A DNA stretch of 22,361 bases from CAYPEL01 sp964409635. Lineage in GTDB: Bacteria; Pseudomonadota; Gammaproteobacteria; DSM-19610. The translations under genes and the position numbers were made by a program. The stretch is taken from NCBI GenBank assembly GCA_964409635.1, contig CAYPEL010000030.1, positions 1 to 22,361 of the forward strand. Reading direction: 5' to 3'. Each line of letters begins with the position of its first letter. Positions within the stretch are counted from its first letter, which is position 1. The notes below the pieces were generated by a model. It was not told the origin of the DNA, made no database searches, and saw nothing but the letters and a program-made list of their open reading frames with translations. Positions 7,629 to 16,100 of this stretch are shown piece by piece.

Positions 7629-8312
7629 TCAACTCATCTGCTTTTCACGGATTTCATCGAGTGTCTTGCAGTCAATACACTGAGTTGCAGTAGGCCTTGC
7701 CTCGAGGCGGCGGACACCAATTTCTACGCCACATGCTTCGCAATAACCATAATCATCGTTATCTAACATCATCAAGGATTCATCAATTTTCTTGGTGAGT
7801 TTGCGCTCGCGGTCGCGGGAGCGCAGTTCCATACTGAACTCGGATTCCTGGGTGGCGCGGTCGTTAGGGTCGGGGAAGTTCGCTGCTTCGTCCTGCATAT
7901 GGTGCACAGTACGGTCTACTTCCTGCATCAGGTCACGTTTCCAGGCGAGCAGGATATTGCGGAAATGCTCGACTAGATCCGGGTTCATGTACTCTTCGCC
8001 CTTTTTCAGGGTATAAGGTTCAATACCTTGCACCGGCCCGGCAGTAGACAGGGCAGTTACTTTTGCCCGCGCTGATCGTTTTACTGTTTTCTTCTTGGTG
8101 GCCTTTTTCTTAGCCGGGGCTGATTTTACTACGGGCATTTTCTTGGTGACGGCTTTTTTTGGAGGAGCCTTTTTAGCGGCCGCTGTTTTCTTTACCGTAG
8201 TTTTCTTCGCCACCGCTTTTTTTGCGGGTGCTTTTTTCTTTGCCGCAGTGGATTTTTTCGCCACCGCGCGTTTCTTTGCCTTAGTTTTCGCAGCCTTTTT
8301 CTTGGTGGCCAT
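7629..8312 (-). CDS. dksA: RNA polymerase-binding transcription factor DksA with a Lys/Ala-rich N-terminal tail
   Basis: DksA enters the RNA polymerase secondary channel and, with ppGpp, controls rRNA and amino-acid promoters. From residue about 95 the 227-residue product is a normal DksA: the coiled-coil tip motif NFPDPNDRATQE carries Asp148, Asp151 and Ala153, and the zinc finger has Cys191, Cys194, Cys212 and Cys215, ending IREKQM. Residues 1-85 are an extra tail made almost only of Lys, Ala, Thr, Val and Pro in AKK-type repeats, resembling histone H1-like bacterial proteins such as AlgP; E. coli DksA is about 151 residues and lacks it. I chose the ATG at 8312 over a TTG at 8330 because GGAGAG sits just upstream. 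The tail is encoded by slippage-prone T-rich repeats. Confidence 0.93.
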   Translation of the reverse strand: MATKKKAAKTKAKKRAVAKKSTAAKKKAPAKKAVAKKTTVKKTAAAKKAPPKKAVTKKMPVVKSAPAKKKATKKKTVKRSARAKVTALSTAGPVQGIEPYTLKKGEEYMNPDLVEHFRNILLAWKRDLMQEVDRTVHHMQDEAANFPDPNDRATQESEFSMELRSRDRERKLTKKIDESLMMLDNDDYGYCEACGVEIGVRRLEARPTATQCIDCKTLDEIREKQMS

Positions 8313-8345
8313 GCAAACTCTCCAGTACAAAACGAGCCTAAACTC

Positions 8346-8374
8346 TTATTAATAAAACATACCAGACTGGCCAA
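8346..8374 (-). promoter_or_regulatory. Candidate sigma70 promoter of dksA
   Basis: On the minus strand TTGGCC (8374-8369) and TAATAA (8351-8346) are separated by 17 bases. They would give a leader of about 27 nt containing the GGAGAG ribosome-binding site. Confidence 0.4.
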
Positions 8375-8430
8375 AACAGGCAGCCTGTAATTGCCAAGGG
8401 CGGTAGTTTCCAGTTCAGACACCCATTCGT

Positions 8431-8449
8431 CAAGACTAATTGTGTCTTG
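8431..8449. repeat. Inverted repeat between divergent dksA and cbbY
   Basis: CAAGAC (8431-8436) and GTCTTG (8444-8449) are perfect inverted repeats around TAATTGT. There is no T run, so this is not a terminator. It could be an operator for either gene, or chance. Confidence 0.25.
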
Positions 8450-8510
8450 GGGTTGAGACAGGCAGCGCAGCTGGGGTACGCTTTGCGCTTCTTTTGCAAC
8501 GATTATTTGT

Positions 8511-9260
8511 ATGGGTCAATTAACCACACTGCTTTTTGATGTCGACGGCACACTTGCCGAAACTGAGGAAATTCACCGCCAATCGTTCAATAAAGCCTTT
8601 AAACAGGCGGGTCTGGACTGGCAATGGAGCGCTGATTGCTACCGCGACCTGCTCGCTGTGACGGGCGGTAAAGAGCGTATTAACTACTATATAGGTAAAT
8701 ATGCTCCGGAATTTGAGAGTCCGGATAACCTCCCGGCCTGGATTGCTGATTTGCATGCCCGCAAGACTGAGCACTACACCCGTACAGTTGCTGAGGGAAA
8801 GATGCCGTTACGGCCGGGGGTCAGACGGCTGCTGGATGAAGCCAGGCGGACTGGGTTACGTTTGGGGATAGCCACCACCACAACCCCTGCAAATGTGGCT
8901 GTATTGCTGAAAAAGTCACTTTCTGAAGACTCCGAGAGCTGGTTCGAGGTGATTGCGGCTGGCGGTATGGTCGAACTCAAAAAGCCCGCTCCGGATATCT
9001 ACCTCTTTGCGATGCAGCAAATGGGTGTCAGTCCGGATGAATGTCTGGCATTTGAAGATTCGGCAAATGGTTTGATCTCTGCACAGCAGGCTGGTCTGAA
9101 AACGCTGGTGACCGTCAGCCAGTACACGCAGGCGCATGATTTTTCCAACGCTGAACTCGTTGTTGATCACCTGGGCGAGCCAGATAACCCCTGTCAGGTC
9201 ATACGGGGTTCCCTGAATGGCAGTTCCTATATCGATATTCCGTTGCTGCGATCTTTATGA
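8511..9260 (+). CDS. cbbY: CbbY-type HAD phosphatase (probable xylulose-1,5-bisphosphate phosphatase)
   Basis: Characterised CbbY removes xylulose-1,5-bisphosphate, a misfire product that inhibits RubisCO. The 249-residue product has the HAD motifs: DVDGT (nucleophile Asp10, Asp12), the threonine-rich motif II ATTTTPANV at 121-129, the motif III lysine in ELKKPAPDIY (157/158), and motif IV FEDSANG (Glu182, Asp183). The cap region DGTLAETEEIHRQSF and LLAVTGGKERI is close to that of Rhodobacter CbbY as I recall it and is more specific than generic beta-phosphoglucomutase-like proteins. No clear ribosome-binding site precedes the ATG. A related phosphoglycolate or sugar-phosphate phosphatase role is the alternative. 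Confidence 0.85.
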   Translation: MGQLTTLLFDVDGTLAETEEIHRQSFNKAFKQAGLDWQWSADCYRDLLAVTGGKERINYYIGKYAPEFESPDNLPAWIADLHARKTEHYTRTVAEGKMPLRPGVRRLLDEARRTGLRLGIATTTTPANVAVLLKKSLSEDSESWFEVIAAGGMVELKKPAPDIYLFAMQQMGVSPDECLAFEDSANGLISAQQAGLKTLVTVSQYTQAHDFSNAELVVDHLGEPDNPCQVIRGSLNGSSYIDIPLLRSL

Positions 9261-9278
9261 GCAAACAGGCTGACTGAT

Positions 9279-10457
9279 TTGGCAGGCTGCAAACAAGCAG
9301 GGCGGATGCAGTCGATTCAGCCTTTCCATGTCATGGCCTTGCTGGCGCGTGCGCGTGAACTTGAGGCACAGGGGCGTCATATTGTGCACATGGAGATCGG
9401 CGAACCGGATTTTGTGACAGCGGATCCGATTATCGACGCCGGTATTCGCGCCCTCCAGGCAGGTAAAACTCACTATACGGCCGCAACAGGCCTGCCTGAC
9501 TTAAGGCAGGCGATTGCAGATTACTATGCCACGCGATTTAGAGTCAGCGTTGATCCGCGCAGGATTTTGATTACCCCAGGTGCGTCGGGGGCCTTACAAC
9601 TGATCACAGCACTGCTGGTCGGCCCTGGTCAGCGCGTTTTAATGGCCGACCCGGGCTACCCCTGTAACCGGAATTTTATTTATCTCGTCGAAGGTGTGCC
9701 CGGCTTGGTGCCGGTTGGCCCGGATACGGATTATCAGTTAACGGCAAAATTGATCGAACAACACTGGCGGCCGGATACCTGTGCGGTCATGGTGGCATCA
9801 CCGGCAAATCCTACCGGAACCTCGATTAACCCTGATGACCTGCAAAATCTGCAGGAGACAGTCAGGCGGCACGACGGCTATTTGATTGTCGATGAAATTT
9901 ATCAGGGGCTGAGGTATGACGGCCAGAGTGATTTCACAGCGCTTGGATTTGCAGACGATGTATTCGTGATTAATAGTTTTTCAAAATATTTCGGTATGAC
10001 CGGCTGGCGGCTCGGTTGGTTGGTTGCACCGGAAGATTGCATCGATGCACTGGATAAACTGGCACAGAACCTGTTCCTGGCAGCGCCTACGCTATCGCAG
10101 TATGCGGCGCTGGCGGCCTTTAGCCCTGCAACCCGCAAAATCCTTGATCAGCGGCGGGATGAGTACCAGGCGCGCCGCGATTATTTACTGCCTGGATTAC
10201 AAGCCATAGGCTTTAATATCCGTAGCAAACCTTCGGGTGCTTTTTACATATACGCCGACTGCAGTCAGTTAACCGATAACAGTTATGAGTTCACTCAACA
10301 TCTGCTGGAAGAAGCGGGCGTTGCCATAACACCAGGCCTGGATTTTGGTGGCTACCGCGCACAACAGCACGTGCGTTTTGCGTATACAACTTCAATAGAT
10401 AATCTTAAAGAAGGTATAAAGCGACTCACTAAGTTTTGTGCCAAGCCCAAAATGTAG
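9279..10457 (+). CDS. Class I/II pyridoxal-phosphate aminotransferase
   Basis: A fold-type I PLP enzyme of the aspartate/alanine aminotransferase group; the substrate is not predictable from sequence. Numbered from the TTG at 9279 (392 aa), it shows HMEIGEPDF, GASGALQ, the PANPTG motif (Asn177), the PLP-ring Asp in VDEIY (Asp205), the Schiff-base lysine in SFSKYFGMTGWRLGW (Lys236) and the carboxylate-binding Arg near the C-terminus (HVRFAYT). The start is uncertain: ATG 9306 (383 aa, MQSIQPFHVM) gives a common family N-terminus, while homologues often carry a few residues before IQPFHVM. It is in the same frame as cbbY, separated only by that gene's TGA. The stop TAG lies inside a REP-like element. 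Confidence 0.92.
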   Translation: MAGCKQAGRMQSIQPFHVMALLARARELEAQGRHIVHMEIGEPDFVTADPIIDAGIRALQAGKTHYTAATGLPDLRQAIADYYATRFRVSVDPRRILITPGASGALQLITALLVGPGQRVLMADPGYPCNRNFIYLVEGVPGLVPVGPDTDYQLTAKLIEQHWRPDTCAVMVASPANPTGTSINPDDLQNLQETVRRHDGYLIVDEIYQGLRYDGQSDFTALGFADDVFVINSFSKYFGMTGWRLGWLVAPEDCIDALDKLAQNLFLAAPTLSQYAALAAFSPATRKILDQRRDEYQARRDYLLPGLQAIGFNIRSKPSGAFYIYADCSQLTDNSYEFTQHLLEEAGVAITPGLDFGGYRAQQHVRFAYTTSIDNLKEGIKRLTKFCAKPKM

Positions 10458-10519
10458 GCTGGGTGCAACCCACCATAGCTCGCAGGCTCCGTTAGGTTTC
10501 GTACATCATCCATCCTACA
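10453..10519 (+). repeat. REP-pair (BIME-like) element, copy 2, overlapping the aminotransferase stop
   Basis: The 67-bp unit is bounded by TGTAGG (10453-10458) and CCTACA (10514-10519). The left half is GTAG plus a stem of GCTGGGT and ACCCACC around GCA, with one mismatch. The right half, read on the minus strand, starts GTAGGATGGATGATG and is a more degenerate hairpin. Its GTAG supplies the TAG stop (10455-10457) of the aminotransferase gene. It lies between convergent genes. Confidence 0.6.
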
Positions 10520-10538
10520 ATTTATCTTTAACGCTTTA

Positions 10539-11273
10539 CTATTCATCAGGCAATAGCTCATTCTCTTTCACCCACATCGCCGTTGCTCCGGCCACAGCTG
10601 CAGGCATAACCGCAAAATTAAGCACCGGTATTAGCGTAAACAACAATACCCCGCTACCAAAACCAAGCGCCAGCATACGCCGCCTGGCAAGGCGTTTTCT
10701 TTGCTCTTTAAAAAACAGTTGATGGTTGGCCATCGGGTAGTCGGCATATTGAATAGCCAACATCCAGACGCTGAACGCCCCCCATGCAAAGGGCGCGGCT
10801 ATATTGATAACGGGGATAAGAAAGAGTATTCCTAACGGAACTGCACGTAGCAGAAAATATAACAGTTTACGCACTTCTGACCAGATAGCCGGCAGGATGT
10901 CACGTATTACTTGTTGCCAGCTACCTTTGATCGGCTTGCCGCGTAAATGGTTTTCCACGGCTTCAGCCAATAAACCATTAAAAGGCGCTGCAATCATATT
11001 GGCGACGATCGAAAAGCCGTAGAAAATAAATAGCAGGCTTAACGCGATAAACAGCGGCCAGATTAGATAACTCAACCAATCCAGCCAGCCAGGCAGTTTG
11101 CTCATGAAAAACATCGAGCTTGTCTTAATCCAGCTGAGGGCAAACCAGACCAGTGCTGCAAAAAGGGTGATATTGACAGTCAGTGGTATAGCAACAAAAC
11201 GCCGCAGCCGGGGGTTTTTTATAAGTGAGAATCCGCTTAACACATAGCCGAAACCTTTGATGAAACTATTCAT
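10539..11273 (-). CDS. cysZ: CysZ-type sulfate permease / EI24-domain membrane protein
   Basis: CysZ is an inner-membrane protein that imports sulfate for cysteine synthesis. The 244-residue product begins FIKGFGYVLSGFSLIKNPRLRRFVAIPL, typical of the family, and has hydrophobic segments at about 28-48, 66-95, 140-165 and 200-228, together with the conserved NMIAAPFNGLLAEAVENHL stretch. The length fits (about 250). It overlaps the kinase gene by four bases (ATGA, 11273-11270), so it is translationally coupled as the last gene of the queF-kinase-cysZ operon. No cys-regulon genes are next to it, so sulfate transport is inferred from the family alone. Confidence 0.88.
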   Translation of the reverse strand: MNSFIKGFGYVLSGFSLIKNPRLRRFVAIPLTVNITLFAALVWFALSWIKTSSMFFMSKLPGWLDWLSYLIWPLFIALSLLFIFYGFSIVANMIAAPFNGLLAEAVENHLRGKPIKGSWQQVIRDILPAIWSEVRKLLYFLLRAVPLGILFLIPVINIAAPFAWGAFSVWMLAIQYADYPMANHQLFFKEQRKRLARRRMLALGFGSGVLLFTLIPVLNFAVMPAAVAGATAMWVKENELLPDE

Positions 11274-12541
11274 GTATTTAACCCGCGTGCCAGCAGCTCC
11301 GCGCCATACGCAGCCTGCTGATGATTTGCTGTGACAACCGGGATACCCAGCAAACGTTCACGGATAGCCGTCCATGCCGTGTTGCGTGCACCGCCACCAG
11401 TGCTGATCACTTTATCAGGGTAGGGTGCGCCTAGTTCCGCTAGCAAACGGTAACCGCGTTGTTCGATGCCGGCAATGCTTGCCAATAAAGCATGCAGAAA
11501 TTCGGTATCTGACTTGGGCCGTGGCGTCAGTAACGGTTGCAGAGACGGGTCATTTACCGGGAAGCGTTCACCGGTTCCAGGCAGTGGTATATAAGCGTAA
11601 GCCGGACTAGTTTGCGGATCAATCTGGGTGCTGAGTGTGTTCAGTTCTGTGGCGTTAAAAAACTGTTTCAAGACTGCACCGCCACTGTTGGATGCGCCGC
11701 CTGTCAACCAGCGGTCGCCCAGCCGGTGACTGTAAATTCCGTATTCAGGTGCAAAGATTGGTTGCTCAGTGAGGACTTTTAATACCAGTGTTGATCCAAG
11801 TGATGACACTGCCGTGCCGGTTTGCTCTGCGCCAGTGGCAATAAAACCCGCCGTGCTGTCAGTGGTGCCGGCGACCATTCTGGTTTCGGTAGTAAAGCCC
11901 CAGCGTTTCTGGAGTTCGGGTAACAGGGTTTCTAATGCTGTGCCGGGCGGGAAAACTTTCGGCAAGCAGTTGGAAGGCAGGCTCAGTTGATCCAGCCATC
12001 CAGGCCAGATGCGTTGTTTGGCATCGTAGCCTAGCTTGAGGCAGTTGTTTTCATCGCTGCTATCAAAGTGCCCGGTTAATTTTCCGGTTAACCAGTCTGC
12101 CTGGTGTAGTGCGCGATATTCCCCCGAAGGGTACTGCTCCAGCAACCAGAGTAATTTGGCCAGGCTGCTGGATGCGCCGATAACCGGGCTGTCTGCAGGT
12201 GCGTGCTCCGCCAGCAGTGTGCTCTGTTTTACCGCCTGCGTGTCGTTGTACATCAATGCCGGGCCGGGTGTTTGTCCTTCTGCTGTGCACAGCAACAGCG
12301 TTGCAGAGGTGCCATCAATGGCAATGCGCTGTACCTCTTTACCGTTGATGTCAGTACAGAGTATGTCCAACGTATCCTGCAATGCCTGCCACCAGATCGA
12401 AGCATCCTGTACGATGGCTGAAGCGTTTTGCAGGGGAGCAGGGAGTGAGGTGCGGGCAGTGGCAAAGATTTCAGCCTGCGCATTGATAGCGCAGGCTCTA
12501 CAAGCTGAAGTACCGATGTCGATGCCGATGAAAAGGGCCAT
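11270..12541 (-). CDS. FGGY-family D-ribulose kinase (AtXK-1/cyanobacterial type)
   Basis: FGGY kinases phosphorylate sugars with ATP; the subgroup resembling this protein, Arabidopsis XK-1 and its Synechococcus homologue, phosphorylates D-ribulose to ribulose 5-phosphate. The 423-residue product starts ALFIGIDIGTSACRA (ATP-binding phosphate 1 loop) and carries RIAIDGTSATLLLC, ASSSLAKLLWLLEQ, AGTTDSTAGFIATGA, SSLGSTLVLKVL, WLTGGASNSGG and the C-terminal STGGGARNTAW adenosine motif. This pattern closely follows the ribulose kinase group as I recall it and differs from xylulokinase and ribulokinase AraB. I place the start at ATG 12541; the frame extends upstream but would overlap queF. The ribosome-binding site is weak; queF ends 22 bases upstream. 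Confidence 0.85.
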   Translation of the reverse strand: MALFIGIDIGTSACRACAINAQAEIFATARTSLPAPLQNASAIVQDASIWWQALQDTLDILCTDINGKEVQRIAIDGTSATLLLCTAEGQTPGPALMYNDTQAVKQSTLLAEHAPADSPVIGASSSLAKLLWLLEQYPSGEYRALHQADWLTGKLTGHFDSSDENNCLKLGYDAKQRIWPGWLDQLSLPSNCLPKVFPPGTALETLLPELQKRWGFTTETRMVAGTTDSTAGFIATGAEQTGTAVSSLGSTLVLKVLTEQPIFAPEYGIYSHRLGDRWLTGGASNSGGAVLKQFFNATELNTLSTQIDPQTSPAYAYIPLPGTGERFPVNDPSLQPLLTPRPKSDTEFLHALLASIAGIEQRGYRLLAELGAPYPDKVISTGGGARNTAWTAIRERLLGIPVVTANHQQAAYGAELLARGLNT

Positions 12542-12563
12542 TTTAGATTGATACTGAGGGTGC

Positions 12564-12953
12564 TTAAGGCAGTTCAATTTTTCCGGGCGGTTGCCAATCT
12601 GCCGCTTTGTGCTCAGCCACAACACAGGTATAAATTCCGCCCCGCACATTAAAATCTGCCGTCAAACGCATAAACCGGGGTTCACAAGCCTTCACCAACT
12701 CAGCGAGAATCTGATTGGTAACCGCCTCATGAAAAGCCCCCTCATCCCGAAAGGACCAGACATAAAGCTTCAGCGACTTAAGCTCTACACAAAGTTTGTC
12801 CGGCACATACTCAAGATTCAATGTCGCAAAATCCGGCTGCCCGGTTTTTGGGCACAGACAGGTAAACTCCGGCATCCGGATACGGATGGTGTAATCATTA
12901 TCAGGCTGCGGGTTGTCAAAAGTTTCGAGTGATTTGCTGGCTTGAGGCGTCAT
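12564..12953 (-). CDS. queF: NADPH-dependent 7-cyano-7-deazaguanine reductase (type I QueF)
   Basis: QueF reduces the nitrile of preQ0 to the amine preQ1 for queuosine synthesis. The 129-residue product is the single-domain type: MTPQASKSLETFDNP start, FTCLCPKTGQPDFA with the nucleophilic Cys34 and proton-donor Asp41, then the QueF-specific ELKSLKLYVWSFRDEGAFHE motif. The frame opens upstream to a TTG at 12989, but ATG 12953 gives the family's usual N-terminus and lies a short distance after a good promoter. It is the first gene of an operon with the ribulose kinase and cysZ. Queuosine made through it is the substrate of GluQ, encoded about 5 kb away. Confidence 0.95.
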   Translation of the reverse strand: MTPQASKSLETFDNPQPDNDYTIRIRMPEFTCLCPKTGQPDFATLNLEYVPDKLCVELKSLKLYVWSFRDEGAFHEAVTNQILAELVKACEPRFMRLTADFNVRGGIYTCVVAEHKAADWQPPGKIELP

Positions 12954-12975
12954 GCGCGCACCATACCGGAAGGCT

Positions 12976-13004
12976 TCTATACCGTACAAGTATCCGGGTT
13001 ACAA
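12976..13004 (-). promoter_or_regulatory. Candidate sigma70 promoter of the queF operon
   Basis: On the minus strand TTGTAA (13004-12999) and TATAGA (12981-12976) are separated by 17 bases. Transcription would begin near 12969, leaving a leader of about 16 nt before the queF ATG. Confidence 0.55.
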
Positions 13005-13142
13005 GTGGCTGGGAAAGAAAGATAGAAATTACTTTATGACTGGAGAATGTCGTCGAATCCCGACGGCTTTTAGTTTCGGTGATTAGTTCCGGTGGTTTTT
13101 TCATTTCCCTGAAATATTTTGTATTTCTTGCCGCCGTCAAGC

Positions 13143-13171
13143 TTGTTTCAAACACCCCCTTTCTGTATCTT
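13143..13171 (+). promoter_or_regulatory. Candidate smc promoter giving a leaderless start
   Basis: TTGTTT (13143-13148) and TATCTT (13166-13171) are separated by 17 bases. The -10 box ends 6 bases before the smc ATG, so initiation would fall on or next to the A of the start codon. No ribosome-binding site is seen upstream of that ATG. Confidence 0.35.
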
Positions 13172-13177
13172 GCGACA

Positions 13178-16100
13178 ATGCGTTTGAGCAAGATCAAGCT
13201 GGCTGGCTTTAAGTCCTTCGTAGACCCTACAACCATCTATTTTCCGTCCGACCTCACCGGTGTCGTCGGGCCTAATGGCTGTGGCAAGTCTAACGTTATA
13301 GATGCGGTACGCTGGGTGATGGGGGAGACTTCGGCCAAGCACCTGCGTGGCGACTCCATGGCCGACGTTATTTTCAACGGTTCAAGTGCGCGCAAGCCAA
13401 TTGCGCAGGCTTCCGTCGAACTGATGTTTGATAATGCGGATGGCGCCATCGGCGGACAGTATGCCGAATATAATGAAATTGCCTTACGCCGCCAGGTATC
13501 GCGTGACGGTACGTCCAACTATTATCTGAACAATACCAAGTGCCGGCGCCGCGATATCACGGACATCTTCCTGGGTACTGGACTGGGGCCACGCAGCTAC
13601 GCGATCATCGAGCAGGGCATGATTTCACGTCTTATCGAGGCCAAACCCGCCGATCTGCGGGTTTTCCTCGAAGAGGCCGCCGGTATTTCGAAATACAAGG
13701 AACGCCGCCGCGAAACCGAAACCCGGATTCGTCATACAAATGAAAATCTATCTCGTTTGAATGACTTACGAGAAGAAATTGATAAACAACTTGAGAAGTT
13801 ACAGCGCCAATCCAAAGCCGCCGAGCAGTTCAAGGAACTGCGCGAGCAGGAACGCCGCATCAAGGCCGAGCTGCTCACCTTGCGCTATCAAGCCTTGCAT
13901 GCAGAAAGCGCGGGTTACCGGGACAAACTCAAGGAACAGGAAACCGCCCTGGAAGCGGTCATTGCCGCGTTACGCGCTATCGAAGCCGATCTGGAAAAAG
14001 GCCGCGCACAGCATATCGAAGTATCCGACAAGTTTAACGTAGTACAGGGCCGGTATTACGAACTGGGTGCTGAAGTGGCACGCGTTGAACAGGCTATTCA
14101 GCACGGTAAGGAAACCCGCCAGAATCAGCAAGATGAACTCGAACAAGCCGAACAGGCCAGAAATGAAGTGCAGGCGCATATCAAAGTCGATGGCGAGCGC
14201 TTGGAGCAATTGGCGCAAGACCTGTCTGGCAACGAACCGGCGCTGGAAGCGGCTAACACGTTATCCGCAGAATCGCAGCAGCATCGCGAGCAAGCCGAAA
14301 CCGCCATGAATGAATGGCAGGCCGCCTGGGATGCCTTCAATCAGCGTAGTAATGAAACCTCGCAAACGGCGCAGGTCGAGCGTACCCGCATCGACCACAT
14401 CGAAAAGCAGCTGGTGCAATTGCAGCAACGGCTGGAAAAAACGGCGCAGGAACAACAGCAGAACGACGCCGGTAAACTGGAAGACGAAATCCAGACGCTG
14501 CAAAAAACTGCTGAAGAGCGTCAGCAAAAGTCGCAGACCCTGCAGCAGGAGCTGGATCAATTACGCCAGCGCATCGATACCCTGCGTGAGCAAACCCGAA
14601 GTCAGCAGCGCGAGCTGCACGAAGCGCAAAGCCTGCAACAGGACATGCGTGGCCGGTTGTCTTCATTGCAAGCACTGCAACAAGCCGCCCTGGGAGAACA
14701 GGATGGCCAAGTTGCCGACTGGCTCTCCCAACAGGGTTTGACGGACGCACCCCGCTTGGCCAAGCAACTGGATGTCGATTCGGGCTGGGAGCGGGCTGTT
14801 GAAACCGTGCTGGGTTTAAATCTCGAAGCCATCTGCCTGGACGGTATCGATGACATGGCCAGTGCTGTCGCTGAATTGGAGCAGGGTTCGTTGACCCTGT
14901 TTGATAGCAGCGTAAAAAGCCAACCAGGCGCCGCCAATAAAGCCACGCCCTTAGCCAGTAAAGTGCGCGCAGATTTTCCCATCGACAGTCTCTTCGCAGG
15001 CGTCTACATCGCCGGTTCGCTAAATGATGCCATGCGGCTGCGCGCCGACTTGGCCGCACACGAATCCGTGGTGACAGCAGAGGGTGTTTGGATCGGTAGT
15101 AACTGGCTACGCGTCACCCGCAGTCAGGATGAGAAATCCGGTGTCCTGCAGCGTGAAAAACAACTCGCCGGACTGGACACCCAGCTTACCGCCAGTATTG
15201 CTGCCGTTGCCTCGCTGGAAGGAAATTCTGAAAACGCGCGTACCGAATTGCAACAGGCCGAAGCCCGGCGTGAAGAACTGCAGGTCGAAGCCAACCTGGC
15301 ACATCGCCAGTACAGTGATGCCAAAGCACAACTGGAAGCCCGCTCTAACCGGCTGGAGCAAGTCCATTCGCGCACCTCAATCTTGCAACAGGATGCGCAA
15401 GATATCCAAAATCAGCAACAGGAGCTCAAGCAAACACTGGACAGCACCAACAAAGTATTGCACGAGTCGCTGGCGTCCCTGGAAACACTGGGCAATGACC
15501 GGGAAATGCTCACCGGACAGCGTGACCAATTGCGTGAGTCATTGAACAAATCCCGTCATCAGGCCCAACTGGATCGCGACAAAGCCCACGAGCTTGCGCT
15601 GAAAAATCGTTCTTACATTACCGAACAAGAAACCACGAGCCAGAACCTGGAACGCATGCGAAGCCAGCAAACGCACCTCGACCAGCGCCGTAATACATTG
15701 CAGCAATCGCTGGCCGATAGTGAAGCGCCGCTTGAAAAGCTGGCAACGGAGCTCGCCGAACAACTGGAAAAACGCCACCAGGTCGAAGCAGAACTAGCTG
15801 AAGAACGCCGCAAGGTGGAAGCGATCGAACACCACTTGCGCGAGCAGGAACAGGCCCGGCATAAGCAAGAAGACCAGACCCAACAGCTGCGTGAAACGCT
15901 CAACCAGGGGCAATTGCACTGGCAGGAAATCAAGGTACGGGCGGAGACCCTGCTGGAGCAGGTCGCTGAAAGCGGTTTTGAACTGGCCGCGCTTGCTGAA
16001 CAACTGGGTGAAGAGGCCACTGCAGACGCCTGGGCGGAAGAAGCCGAGCGGCTGGAAAAACGTATCCAGCGCTTAGGGCCGATCAACCTGGCGGCGATAG

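Noticed and set aside
13034..13075. A terminator hairpin (CGTCG/CGACG followed by CTTTTAG) between queF and smc
   Set aside because: The stem is only 5 bp, the T run is short, and its position between divergent genes gives a terminator nothing to end.
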